Shown in pieces: positions 8,548 to 17,288 of a DNA stretch of 64,000 nucleotides. The position numbers and the translations under genes are program-made. The notes under the pieces are model-generated. The model saw only the letters and a list, made by a program, of their open reading frames with translations, was not told the DNA's origin and ran no database searches. The stretch lies in assembly GCA_001447805.1 (NCBI GenBank), contig CP013099.1, positions 434,001 to 498,000 on the forward strand. Reading direction: 5' to 3'. This DNA is from Candidatus Tenderia electrophaga (GTDB taxonomy: Bacteria > Pseudomonadota > Gammaproteobacteria > Tenderiales > Tenderiaceae). Within the stretch, counting starts at the first letter, position 1, and the number at the start of each line of letters is the position of its first letter.

Positions 8548-11500
8548 ATGAACGATCTATCCCACCTGTTGCGGGGCATCATCATCGCCCTGTTGTTGAT
8601 GGCTCCGGCCTGGTTGCTGGCCGCAGAGCCGGCAGGCTATGTGTTGATGGCCACGGGTGAGGTGGTAGCGGTGCAGCCCGATAGTGAAGTGCGGACGCTG
8701 ACGCGCAGGTCGCCGTTCTACTCCGGCGAGTCGCTTAAGACGGGTGCCGATGCCAAGGCCCAGGTGCGTTTTCGCGACGGCGCGTTGATCTCCTTGCGCC
8801 CGGATACCGAGATCCGCATCGATGATTTCCGCTATCAGGAAAGCGACGGCGGTGAGGACAAAAACATTTTCACCCTGATCAATGGCGGCTTTCGCACCAT
8901 TACCGGCAAGATCGGTAAGAAGAATCCCAAGAATTATCAAATGAAGAGTTCGGTGGCCAGTATCGGCGTGCGCGGTACGAACTATGAAGTGGTGCTGGAC
9001 AAGGGCCTGAATGTGGCCACCTGGCAGGGCACCATTGTGGTGGAGAACGCGGCCGGGGCCATTACACTGGGCGCGCAAGGGGTGTTCAATTTCGCCCATG
9101 TGGCCGGGCGGACTGCGAAGCCGCTGGGGCTCATGACACCGCCGCCGGTGATCGGGGAGAACCCCGAGCTGTCCACTGGCCAGGGTCCGGATGAAGGTGA
9201 TACGGACCTCGAGAATGAGGAATCTGAGCCGCTCGCTAACGCCCCAGCCCCCGATGACGGCGAGCCTGTTCCGAATAGTCTGAGCCATTCAGATCCCGCT
9301 GAGCCGGCGCCGACACCGATCAGCCTGGAACAAGGCAGCTTCATTCCGGAGCCGGTGATCGATACCGGCGACCAACGCCTGCAGGGCGTGAGCCTCAGCC
9401 GTGTCGGCATTGTGCAAAAGGTGGATGCCGTCAGCGGTTTCGACTACCTGGTGGCGCCCTCGGGCGAAGATGCCAACAGCGCGCCGGTATTCGCCGATGT
9501 CGGCTTGTCGCCCGACGATCCGAATTTCTATAGCGCCGCCGCCAGCGAGGTACTGCGCCAGGGCAGCGCACCCTTGGTGGCGAGTTACGACGCCCCCGCC
9601 CTGGGCGTGAGCTGGGGCATCTGGGACGGCAATGCCCAGCCCGCCGAACTGGCCACCGACGCCAGCGATGCCAGCATCGCCACACCGATCAGTCAGCCGG
9701 TGCACTGGCTGACCGTGACCGCCAGCGACGCCACCACGGTCAGTGCCAAGACCGGCCGGTTCAGTTTCCGCAATGTGCTGGCCTTCGACGGGGTCGGCAG
9801 CGACGGTAGCGTCACCGGCCTGTATGTGGATCTGGGGGTGGATTTCGACAGCGCCAGCGTGGCCGGTGACATGCATGTCCATACCGCCAACGAGCTTTGG
9901 GATGTGGACTTGAGCGGCACCGTGAGCGCGCAGGGTTTAAGCATCAACAGCGTCAGCGGCTCGGTCAACGGCACACAGAGTGTCACCGGTGTCGCCGAGT
10001 TGATGTTTGTCGGCAGCGCGGCCGAGGCCCTGGCGGGCATGGCCTCGTTTGAGGCGGTGGGCAATGCGGCGGTCTACCTCGACAGCATGTTCCTGGTCAA
10101 AAACGATGTGCGTCTCGGCGGTCTGGTGCTGGAGCGGGCCGGCATCGTGCTGGAGTCCAACGCCCTATCTGGCGTGCATTACAGCGGCGGCCTGGCGGCC
10201 GTTGGCACGCCGGTGTTCGCCGACAACGGCCTGTTGCCCGGCGACGCCTTGTTCGATGTGGCGGCCATTACCGATGTGATCAGTCAGGGCGGGGCAACGC
10301 TCATCTCCAGCTACGATGATCCCAACTATGCCATCAGCTGGGGCATTTGGAGCGGCGCGACGCTGCAGACCGATCCTAATGACGCCACAGTGACGAGTAA
10401 TCTCAGCGATCCCGTGGTGTGGATGAGTGTGTTGCCCAGCGATGATGTGGTGCTCGCCAGTCGCAGCGGCGGCGCGTATTACCACAGCGCCCCCGTCTCG
10501 CCGGCGACCCAGGGCATCAGCAACGGCGGGCTCGGCATCACCAGCCTCAATGCCGACTTGAAAGTGGATTTCGACATGGCGCAGTTCAAGGGCGCCTTGT
10601 CCCTGATGACCAATCCTTCAGACAGCTGGGATCTGAGCTTTGACGGCAACCTGGTCGGTGCGCGCCTGGAGGTGACCGCCATGAGCGGCACGTACAGCGG
10701 CGCCGGCGGCAGCGGCGCGGCCAGCGGCAATCTTTTCATGGTGCTCAGCGGCAGCACCGATCCGAACGCCATCGCCGGCGCCTTCGACCTGGAATATGCG
10801 GCCGATCCCAATTATTACGTACAGGGAAATTTCATCGCCGCGCGGGATTTACGCCTGGGTTTTAATGAGGCGCCGCTGGACCGTGTGGTGCTGGGGGCGC
10901 TCGGCAGTTCGGGGTCCAATGCCACCCTCATCGGTCGCGCCAGCGGCGGCACCAGCCCGGTGATCGGTCTGAGCAATTATTATTTTGATCCCGCCCAGCC
11001 GGCGTTTTGGTTGGAAGAGGCCAGTGACATTATCAAGCAGGGCGGCACGCCTGATCTGGTGGCAGCCCAGACCACTACCAGTTATCAGGTCGGCAGTCCC
11101 GATCCGGCCTACGAGGTGAGCTGGGGGGCCTGGAACGGCCAGGCGACGGCGCTGAACAAACAGACCGACCCGCTCGATCCCACTGTCAGCACGGCGGTGA
11201 ATTCGGATCTGTTCTGGATCACTTTCATGCCGACGGCCATTGATGGCGGTACCGGGACCCCGGGTGGCAAGACCGGCCAGGTAGTGTACGACCAGACCGC
11301 GACCAACTGGGTGGCGGGCAGCACCAGTACCGGCGCGATTAATAACAGCTCGTTTTATTTTTCCGCCAATGTGGATTTCGATACCGGCAACGTGACCTCA
11401 GGCACCATGGGCTTTTCCGACGCGTCCAATACCAACTATTGGAATGCCTCCTTCACGGGCACCCTGAACGGCGCCGAGTTGCAGATCAGTTCGCCGCTGG

Positions 11501-11670
11501 TGTACTACAATTCGGATACCGTCAATCCCGCCGCGGCTGAGATGAAGGGCATGCTCACCGGCCCTCAGGCCGAGGGTATCGCCGGCAGTTTCGATTTTGA
11601 CTATATGGCCGGCACGGCCACCGCCGAGGGCGTGTTCCTGAGCAACTGCGCCGGCAATACCGGCTGCTAG
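8548..11670 (+). CDS. exported FecR-domain protein with three repeat modules (paralogue of 4423-8400)
   Basis: 1040 residues with AGGAGG 8 nt before the ATG. Same layout as its neighbour: signal peptide (cleavage near LLAAE, no lipobox), FecR domain with GESLKTGADAKAQVRFRDG and SSVASIGVRGTNYEV, a Glu/Pro-rich linker, then three ~250-residue modules starting near residues 283, 529 and 777, one fewer than the paralogue. The last module closes with MLTGPQAEGIAGSFDF, close to the TbpB-family barrel motif, and the protein ends in a cysteine pair, CAGNTGC. It arose by gene duplication with gain or loss of a module. Its own CRP-like site and promoter precede it. It ends 3 bp from the stop of the convergent cyclase gene. 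Function unknown; a surface or secreted role is inferred. Confidence 0.8.
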   Translation: MNDLSHLLRGIIIALLLMAPAWLLAAEPAGYVLMATGEVVAVQPDSEVRTLTRRSPFYSGESLKTGADAKAQVRFRDGALISLRPDTEIRIDDFRYQESDGGEDKNIFTLINGGFRTITGKIGKKNPKNYQMKSSVASIGVRGTNYEVVLDKGLNVATWQGTIVVENAAGAITLGAQGVFNFAHVAGRTAKPLGLMTPPPVIGENPELSTGQGPDEGDTDLENEESEPLANAPAPDDGEPVPNSLSHSDPAEPAPTPISLEQGSFIPEPVIDTGDQRLQGVSLSRVGIVQKVDAVSGFDYLVAPSGEDANSAPVFADVGLSPDDPNFYSAAASEVLRQGSAPLVASYDAPALGVSWGIWDGNAQPAELATDASDASIATPISQPVHWLTVTASDATTVSAKTGRFSFRNVLAFDGVGSDGSVTGLYVDLGVDFDSASVAGDMHVHTANELWDVDLSGTVSAQGLSINSVSGSVNGTQSVTGVAELMFVGSAAEALAGMASFEAVGNAAVYLDSMFLVKNDVRLGGLVLERAGIVLESNALSGVHYSGGLAAVGTPVFADNGLLPGDALFDVAAITDVISQGGATLISSYDDPNYAISWGIWSGATLQTDPNDATVTSNLSDPVVWMSVLPSDDVVLASRSGGAYYHSAPVSPATQGISNGGLGITSLNADLKVDFDMAQFKGALSLMTNPSDSWDLSFDGNLVGARLEVTAMSGTYSGAGGSGAASGNLFMVLSGSTDPNAIAGAFDLEYAADPNYYVQGNFIAARDLRLGFNEAPLDRVVLGALGSSGSNATLIGRASGGTSPVIGLSNYYFDPAQPAFWLEEASDIIKQGGTPDLVAAQTTTSYQVGSPDPAYEVSWGAWNGQATALNKQTDPLDPTVSTAVNSDLFWITFMPTAIDGGTGTPGGKTGQVVYDQTATNWVAGSTSTGAINNSSFYFSANVDFDTGNVTSGTMGFSDASNTNYWNASFTGTLNGAELQISSPLVYYNSDTVNPAAAEMKGMLTGPQAEGIAGSFDFDYMAGTATAEGVFLSNCAGNTGC

Positions 11671-11673
11671 TGA

Positions 11674-13902
11674 TTATTTTTCGCGCCGCTCATACACCCC
11701 GTCCCATTGCGGGCCGGGGGGGCGTTGTCTGAGTTCGGCGATGCGCTCCAGATAGAGTGGATAGAGGCGGCTCGCGGGCTGCTGCAGCAGCAGTCGGCGC
11801 AACAGCGCCTCGGCTTGATCCCAGTCCTGGGCGTAATACGCTGTCAGCGCCGCCTCGTGCTGTGTCAGCGTGTGCAGTAGGGCGGGTGTCGCCGCATCCC
11901 GGCTGCACAGCGGTTCGAAGACCGCCACCGCAGTGGTCTTGCCCTTCACCTTGACGCGATCGAGCTGACGAAACAGAAACGCGTCCTGTCCCGCCTTGGT
12001 GAATTCGCTGACCACCAGGCCGACGCCGTAGAACTTGGTCAGCCCCTCGATGCGTGAACCCAGATTGACGTTGTCGCCCAGCACCGTATAGGCGCGGCGG
12101 TAGCTCGATCCCATGTCGCCCACATTCATCAGGCCGCTGTTAAGGCCGATGCCGATATTGATTTCCGGATAGCCTTCCGCCGCCAGAATGGGCTTGAGCT
12201 CGGCGGTTTTTTCCAGCATTTGCAGGGCCGCGCGCAGGGCGTGTTTGGCATGCTCCGGGTCGCTCAGGGGGGCGCCCCAGAAGGCCATGATCATGTCGCC
12301 CACGTATTTGTCGATGGTGCCCTGGTGCTCGAAGATGATCTCGGTCATGTGGGTGAAGTAGCGGTTGAGCAGGCTGCGCAGGGCCTCCGGCGAGAGTTGT
12401 TCCGACAGGCCGGTAAAACCGCGGATGTCGGCGAACAGCACGGTCATCTCGCGGCTCTCGCCTTCGAAGCCGAAGCTCTCCGAGGTCTGCGACATGGCGT
12501 CCACTAACTGGGGCGGCACATACTGGCCGAACATGTTTTTCAGCTGCACCCGCTTGCGCGTTTCGTACAGTAAACCGTAGCTGATGTTGACCGCCGCTAG
12601 GGTCAGGATCAACAACAGTGGCCAGGCCACCGCCAAGGCCAGGCCCTGAGCCTGCCACAGCCAGAAGTTGCCGTAAGCCACTCCCGCCGCGGTCAGCAGG
12701 CTGGTGATGAGCAGCGGCAAGGGGGCGAGACGGGGCAGCAGCAGCGCCAGCAGCAGGCCGATGGCCAGGGTGGCCATGAGATTGGCGCCGTCGGCCCAGG
12801 CGGGCTCGTAGGGAAAATCGTTGTCGAGGATGCTGCGCACCATGTTGGCGTGCACCTCCACGCCGGGGTAGATGTTCTCCACTGGCGTGGCCACCAGGTC
12901 GGAGATGCCGACCGCAGTGGCGCCCACCAGCACGATGGTGCCCGCCAAACGGGCCGGGTCATAGTCGCCGTGCAGGATGTCGGTGGCCGAGATGTAGGGG
13001 AACTGCCCCGCCGGGCCGCGGTAGGGCACCAGGGCGAAGCCCAGGCCGTCGGTGGGAATGGTGGTGCCGCCCAGAATGATCTTTTCCACTGCATCGATGT
13101 TGCCGATGGGGGCGGTCTTGATCTCCACCTGTTCCAGGAACAGATAGAGCTTGGCCAGATTCAGCGACAAGGAGCCGTACACCTGGGTGCCGTGGCGGAT
13201 CAGCATGGGGGTGCGGCGGATGATGCCGTCCGGGTCCGGCCAGGTGGTGACAAAGCCGCTGGAATAGGCGGCGTCTTGCAGCAGCGGCACGCTGGCGGTG
13301 TAGTTGGGCATGGCCTTGATGCCGGAGCGACGCACCTGTTCAGGCGTCAGGCTGAGCAGGGCCGGCGGCAGCTCGCCCAGCGGCGCGCTGTCTTCCTCGT
13401 GGAACAGATAGCCGAGCGTGACATCGCGCCCGTCCAGGCTTTCGGCCAGGCGGTGGTCGTTATCGAAATGGGGCAGCAGGGCCTCCAGGTTGCGTATCAG
13501 GGCCGCATTGTCCGGCTGATCCGCGGCGACCCGTGCCAGCACCGCTGCCGCCTTATTGCGCTCCGGCTCAGAAAAAATGATGTCGAAGCCCACCACCACG
13601 GCGCCGCCCGCGAACAGGCGTTCGGTGAGGGCGGCGATCTTGTCGCGCGGCCAGGGCCAACGGCCTTCGGCGGCCAGGCTCTTTTCGTCGATGTCGATAA
13701 TCACGATGCGCCGGTCCAGGGCCGGGTCTTGCGCCAGGGCGCCATTCAGCCTGAGATCATAAGCCATTGATTCAGCGCGTTGTTTTAAGGCTTTGAGGAG
13801 GGGGATATCGGCAAACTGGGCCCAGCCGAACACGATGCTGACAGCAATGCCCAAGAGCGTCGGCAGCGATTTGGCGGTGAAAGGGTTTTGGCTCATGCGC
13901 AT
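11674..13902 (-). CDS. membrane-bound CHASE2-sensor class III adenylate cyclase
   Basis: 742 residues. An N-terminal membrane helix (about 13-30) is followed by a large extracytoplasmic CHASE2 sensor (about 40-370, with IDEKSLAAEGRWPWPR and the YPGVEVHANMV segment typical of CHASE2), three clustered helices (about 372-445) and a class III cyclase domain (about 482-665). The metal aspartates are present in LFADIRGFT and KYVGDMIMAF. Substrate-selecting residues are lysine (DKYVGD, near 530) and threonine (YTVLGDNVN, near 609), the class IIIb combination specifying ATP, so it should make cAMP. The transition-state Asn/Arg (NVNLGSR) are intact. A short TPR-like tail follows. It is tail to tail with the FecR paralogue; its promoter faces the PilZ gene. 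Confidence 0.93.
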   Translation of the reverse strand: MRMSQNPFTAKSLPTLLGIAVSIVFGWAQFADIPLLKALKQRAESMAYDLRLNGALAQDPALDRRIVIIDIDEKSLAAEGRWPWPRDKIAALTERLFAGGAVVVGFDIIFSEPERNKAAAVLARVAADQPDNAALIRNLEALLPHFDNDHRLAESLDGRDVTLGYLFHEEDSAPLGELPPALLSLTPEQVRRSGIKAMPNYTASVPLLQDAAYSSGFVTTWPDPDGIIRRTPMLIRHGTQVYGSLSLNLAKLYLFLEQVEIKTAPIGNIDAVEKIILGGTTIPTDGLGFALVPYRGPAGQFPYISATDILHGDYDPARLAGTIVLVGATAVGISDLVATPVENIYPGVEVHANMVRSILDNDFPYEPAWADGANLMATLAIGLLLALLLPRLAPLPLLITSLLTAAGVAYGNFWLWQAQGLALAVAWPLLLILTLAAVNISYGLLYETRKRVQLKNMFGQYVPPQLVDAMSQTSESFGFEGESREMTVLFADIRGFTGLSEQLSPEALRSLLNRYFTHMTEIIFEHQGTIDKYVGDMIMAFWGAPLSDPEHAKHALRAALQMLEKTAELKPILAAEGYPEINIGIGLNSGLMNVGDMGSSYRRAYTVLGDNVNLGSRIEGLTKFYGVGLVVSEFTKAGQDAFLFRQLDRVKVKGKTTAVAVFEPLCSRDAATPALLHTLTQHEAALTAYYAQDWDQAEALLRRLLLQQPASRLYPLYLERIAELRQRPPGPQWDGVYERREK

Positions 13903-14049
13903 CTGGTCGAACGTGACGGGTTCTACACCCTTGGGTATCGGCCAAGTTTAAAAATATGTGATTGAATTCTTTGGCATATTGCAATTGAGCCCGGCGCCGC
14001 TTAGGCCTATACTGCTGATCAATCTGGCTTTTTGTGCCGAGGAGGTGCA

Positions 14050-14355
14050 ATGGAGCGTCGCTGGAGTAGGCGCAAGCAAGTGATACAGGACGTTCTGCTA
14101 CGCCGCGAAGGCCTGGGGGTGCTGCGTTGCGAAACCCGTGATATCAGCTTTGAAGGGGCCTGTATCGAGACCGGTCTGATCTCTGTGCCGGCCTCGATCG
14201 AGATCGAATTGATCTTCACCCATGATGACCAATACACCGCCGAGGTGGTGCGCATCGGCGCCCAGGTGGTGCGCGCCTATGGGCATGGTATCGGCGTCAA
14301 TTTCCAACACTATTACGACGGTTCGCATCGGTTTCTGCTAAAGCTGCTCGATTAA
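14050..14355 (+). CDS. PilZ-domain protein (c-di-GMP receptor candidate)
   Basis: 101 residues, essentially one PilZ domain. The N-terminal arginine cluster RRWSRRKQ and the D-x-S-x-x-G motif (RDISFEGA) are both present, as needed for c-di-GMP binding. AGGAGG sits 4 nt before the chosen ATG. An earlier in-frame start would add MCRGGA from within the ribosome site and is rejected. The partner pathway is unknown. It lies between the divergent cyclase gene and amtB, and is transcribed with amtB's orientation but separated by a 193-bp regulatory gap. Confidence 0.85.
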   Translation: MERRWSRRKQVIQDVLLRREGLGVLRCETRDISFEGACIETGLISVPASIEIELIFTHDDQYTAEVVRIGAQVVRAYGHGIGVNFQHYYDGSHRFLLKLLD

Positions 14356-14410
14356 TGCTTGGGTGGTGTTGGTGCAGCAGCGCCCCGATTGAGGGCGCCC
14401 ACAACACCGA

Positions 14411-14427
14411 TGCACCAACTAAGTGCT
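14411..14427. promoter_or_regulatory. NtrC-like enhancer site
   Basis: TGCACC-N5-AGTGCT differs from the NtrC consensus TGCACC-N5-GGTGCA at two positions. It lies about 80 bp upstream of a sigma-54 promoter, a usual enhancer distance. TTGGTGCA at 14369-14376 forms an 8-bp inverted repeat with 14411-14418, and between them GCGCCC/GGGCGC (14380-14398) forms a further hairpin that could end the PilZ transcript. Confidence 0.5.
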
Positions 14428-14491
14428 TTTTGTGCCCGGTTGTTGCCGCTGGATTATTATAAATTGCTGATTTTATTGGTTCGCACAATAT

Positions 14492-14507
14492 TGGTGCGGT
14501 TCTTGCT
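14492..14507 (+). promoter_or_regulatory. sigma-54 promoter of amtB
   Basis: TGGTGC-N5-TTGCT, with the invariant GG (14493-14494) and GC (14505-14506) exactly 10 nt apart, as required for -24/-12 promoters. The predicted start near 14517 leaves a ~30-nt leader before the amtB ATG at 14549. Nitrogen-limited, NtrC-activated transcription is expected. Confidence 0.65.
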
Positions 14508-14548
14508 GAGAATGTCGCCACATTTATTCATGAGTCAGAGGAGCACAG

Positions 14549-15742
14549 ATGGAAGCCTTTCAAAGCGGTAGTGACGTCTTGTTTTTGTTGATGGGGGCGG
14601 TGATGGTGCTGGCCATGCATGCCGGTTTCGCCTTTCTCGAGGTGGGCACGGTGCGGCACAAGAACCAGGTGAATGCCCTGGTCAAGATCATCGGGGATTT
14701 CGCCGTTTCCACTATCGCCTATTTCTTTATCGGCTACAGCCTCGCCTACGGCATGTCGTTTTTCGAGGCGGCACCGACGCTGACCGAAAAGAACGGCTAT
14801 GAGTTGGTCAAGTTCTTCTTTTTGCTGACCTTCGCCGCGGCCATCCCGGCCATCGTCTCCGGCGGTATCGCCGAGCGCGCCCGTTTCAATCCCCAGTTGG
14901 CGGCGACCTTTCTGCTGGTGGGCTTCATCTACCCCTTTTTCGAAGGCATCACCTGGAACGGCAATTTCGGTGTCCAGGCCTGGCTTGAAAGCACATTCGG
15001 CGCCGGCTTCCACGATTTTGCCGGCTCCATCGTGGTACACGCCATGGGCGGCTGGATCGCCCTGTCCGCCGTACTGCTGCTGGGGCCGCGTCACGGTCGT
15101 TACGGCAAGGACGGGGTGATGTTCGCCCATCCGCCCTCCAGCATTCCGTTCCTGTCGCTGGGGGCCTGGATTCTGACCGTGGGTTGGTTCGGCTTCAACG
15201 TCATGTCGGCCCAATCGGTGGAAGGGGTCAGTGGATTGGTGGCGCTGAATTCGCTCATGGCCATGGCCGGCGGCGTGCTGGCGGCCCTGTTCGTGGGGCG
15301 CTACGACCCGGGGTTCGTCCATAACGGTCCCCTGGCCGGCTTGGTGGCGATTTGCGCCGGTTCTGACGTTGTCCATCCCTTGGGTGCCCTGTTCATCGGC
15401 CTGGTGGCCGGGGCGCTGTTCGTCTGGACCTTCACCCTGACCCAGAATCGTTGGAAGATCGACGATGTCTTGGGTGTCTGGCCACTGCACGGGCTGTGCG
15501 GCGTGTGGGGCGGTCTGGCGGCCGGCGTGTTCGGCGCCGAGGCGCTGGGCGGCATGGGCGGTGTCAGTTTCATGTCCCAGCTGCTCGGCACCTTGCTCGG
15601 TGTGGTGGTGGCCTTCGGCGGCGGCTTGATCGTCTACGGTGCATTGAAACAGGTAATCGGTCTGCGCCTGAGCCAGGAAGAGGAGTACGAGGGGGCCGAT
15701 ATCAGCATTCACAAGATCGCCGCCAATCCCAAATACGATTAG
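14549..15742 (+). CDS. amtB: ammonium transporter, Amt family
   Basis: 397-residue inner-membrane ammonium channel with about 11 hydrophobic helices. The pore twin histidines are in SIVVHAMGGW and in WPLHGLCGVWGG, and the phenylalanine gate region reads FFLLTFAAAIPA. It lacks a cleaved signal peptide: the first helix begins almost at once (FLLMGAVMVLAMHAGFAFLE). AGAGGAG lies 5 nt before the ATG. Normally paired with the PII protein GlnK, but no glnK is adjacent here; the neighbours are PilZ and miaB. Expected control is sigma-54/NtrC. Confidence 0.95.
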   Translation: MEAFQSGSDVLFLLMGAVMVLAMHAGFAFLEVGTVRHKNQVNALVKIIGDFAVSTIAYFFIGYSLAYGMSFFEAAPTLTEKNGYELVKFFFLLTFAAAIPAIVSGGIAERARFNPQLAATFLLVGFIYPFFEGITWNGNFGVQAWLESTFGAGFHDFAGSIVVHAMGGWIALSAVLLLGPRHGRYGKDGVMFAHPPSSIPFLSLGAWILTVGWFGFNVMSAQSVEGVSGLVALNSLMAMAGGVLAALFVGRYDPGFVHNGPLAGLVAICAGSDVVHPLGALFIGLVAGALFVWTFTLTQNRWKIDDVLGVWPLHGLCGVWGGLAAGVFGAEALGGMGGVSFMSQLLGTLLGVVVAFGGGLIVYGALKQVIGLRLSQEEEYEGADISIHKIAANPKYD

Positions 15743-15767
15743 CCCGGCGCGGCGTCCAGTCCGGCTC

Positions 15768-15790
15768 CAAGCCCGCCGCCGGCGGGCTTG
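15768..15790 (+). terminator. strong hairpin after amtB
   Basis: CAAGCCCGCC-GCC-GGCGGGCTTG, a perfect 10-bp stem with a 3-nt loop, 26 bp after the amtB stop. There is no uridine run directly behind it, so it may act as a Rho-assisted terminator or 3'-end stabiliser rather than a classical intrinsic terminator. Confidence 0.5.
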
Positions 15791-15853
15791 CTGGTTGTGG
15801 CGGGCAAAAAAATGCTAAAATTCGCCACCCTTTTGCGTATTGAGCACTGAGCG

Positions 15854-17215
15854 ATGGAACAAAAGCTTTATATCAAGACCTTCGGCTGCCAGATGAATGA
15901 ATACGATTCAGCCAAGATGGCCGACCTGCTGCACGAGTCGCACGGCCTTGTGCTGACCGATCAGGCCGACGCGGCGGACGTGTTGTTGCTCAATACCTGT
16001 TCCATCCGCGAAAAGGCGCAGGAGAAGGTGTTTTCCCATCTCGGTGTGTGGCGCGAGTGGAAACAGGCGCGCCCGGACCTGGTGATCGGCGTGGGCGGTT
16101 GCGTCGCCAGTCAGGAGGGCGCGGCGATTCGCAGCCGCGCGCCCTATGTGGATGTCGTATTCGGCCCCCAGACCCTGCACCGCCTGCCCGAGATGATCGA
16201 CGCCGTGCGCCGCGAGCGGGCGCCCATGATCGATATCTCCTTTCCCGAAATCGAGAAATTCGATCGCCTGCCCGAGCCGCGTGCCGACGGCCCTACCGCC
16301 TTCGTCTCCATTATGGAAGGCTGCAGCAAGTATTGCAGCTTCTGTGTCGTGCCTTATACCCGCGGCGAGGAGATCAGCCGCCCCTTCGACGATGTCATCG
16401 CCGAGGTCGCCGCCCTGGCCAGGCAGGGCGTGCGCGAGGTCAATTTGCTGGGGCAGAACGTCAATGCCTATCGCGGCGTGATGCATGACGGCGAGATCGC
16501 CGACCTGGGCCTGCTGATCCACTACGTCGCCGCCGTCGACGGTATCGACCGCATCCGCTATACCACCTCGCACCCGCTGGAAATGAATGACAGTCTGATC
16601 CAGGCCTATGCCGAGGTGCCCGAGTTGGTGAGTCATCTGCACCTGCCGGTGCAGAGCGGTTCGGACCGCATTCTGGCGCAGATGAAGCGCGGCCATACGG
16701 CGTTGGAATACAAGTCCATCATTCGCCGCCTGCGGCAGGCGCGCCCCGATATCAGTATGTCATCGGACTTTATTATCGGTTTTCCCGGCGAGAGCGACGC
16801 CGATTTCGCGGCCACCCTGCAGCTCATCGAGGATGTGGGTTACGACCGCAGCTTCAGCTTCATCTACAGCGCCCGCCCCGGCACGCCGGCGGCCAATCTG
16901 CCTGACGACGTGCCCCATGCGGTGAAGCAGGCGCGCCTGGCGCGGCTGCAGGCACGCATCAATGAAATGACCATGGAAATCAGTCAGTCCATGCTGGGCA
17001 CGGTGCAGAAAATCCTTGTGGAACGGCGCTCTACCAAAGACGCCGCCATGTTCGCCGGCCGCACCGAAAACAACAGGGTTGTAAATTTCGCGGCGGAGAA
17101 CGATATTATAGGTAAGTTCGTCAATATTCGGATTACAGAGGCGTTGCCCAACTCGCTGCGCGGTGAATATATTGAGATGGCTGAATCAAAATCGAACGTG
17201 GCCCGCTGCGCATAG
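15854..17215 (+). CDS. miaB: tRNA-2-methylthio-N6-dimethylallyladenosine synthase
   Basis: 453-residue radical-SAM methylthiotransferase that adds a methylthio group to i6A37 of tRNAs. The N-terminal auxiliary-cluster cysteines are in [20 protein letters not shown] and GGCVASQEG. The radical-SAM triad CSKYCSFC falls at residues 157, 161 and 164. A C-terminal TRAM region (about 385-445) is present. Length and motif spacing are those of MiaB rather than RimO or MtaB. It heads the usual miaB-phoH-ybeY-corC-lnt run. Confidence 0.96.
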   Translation: MEQKLYIKTFGCQMNEYDSAKMADLLHESHGLVLTDQADAADVLLLNTCSIREKAQEKVFSHLGVWREWKQARPDLVIGVGGCVASQEGAAIRSRAPYVDVVFGPQTLHRLPEMIDAVRRERAPMIDISFPEIEKFDRLPEPRADGPTAFVSIMEGCSKYCSFCVVPYTRGEEISRPFDDVIAEVAALARQGVREVNLLGQNVNAYRGVMHDGEIADLGLLIHYVAAVDGIDRIRYTTSHPLEMNDSLIQAYAEVPELVSHLHLPVQSGSDRILAQMKRGHTALEYKSIIRRLRQARPDISMSSDFIIGFPGESDADFAATLQLIEDVGYDRSFSFIYSARPGTPAANLPDDVPHAVKQARLARLQARINEMTMEISQSMLGTVQKILVERRSTKDAAMFAGRTENNRVVNFAAENDIIGKFVNIRITEALPNSLRGEYIEMAESKSNVARCA

Positions 17216-17288
17216 TTTGTTCGTGTCGCGTCAGACCCCCACCCATGTCAATTTCCCAGGATAAAAGGCTTCAGGCTATATATACGTT

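Noticed and set aside
13957-13972. TGTGA upstream of the adenylate cyclase as a possible CRP site
   Set aside because: After six bases the second half is TCTTT instead of TCACA; only one half-site matches.
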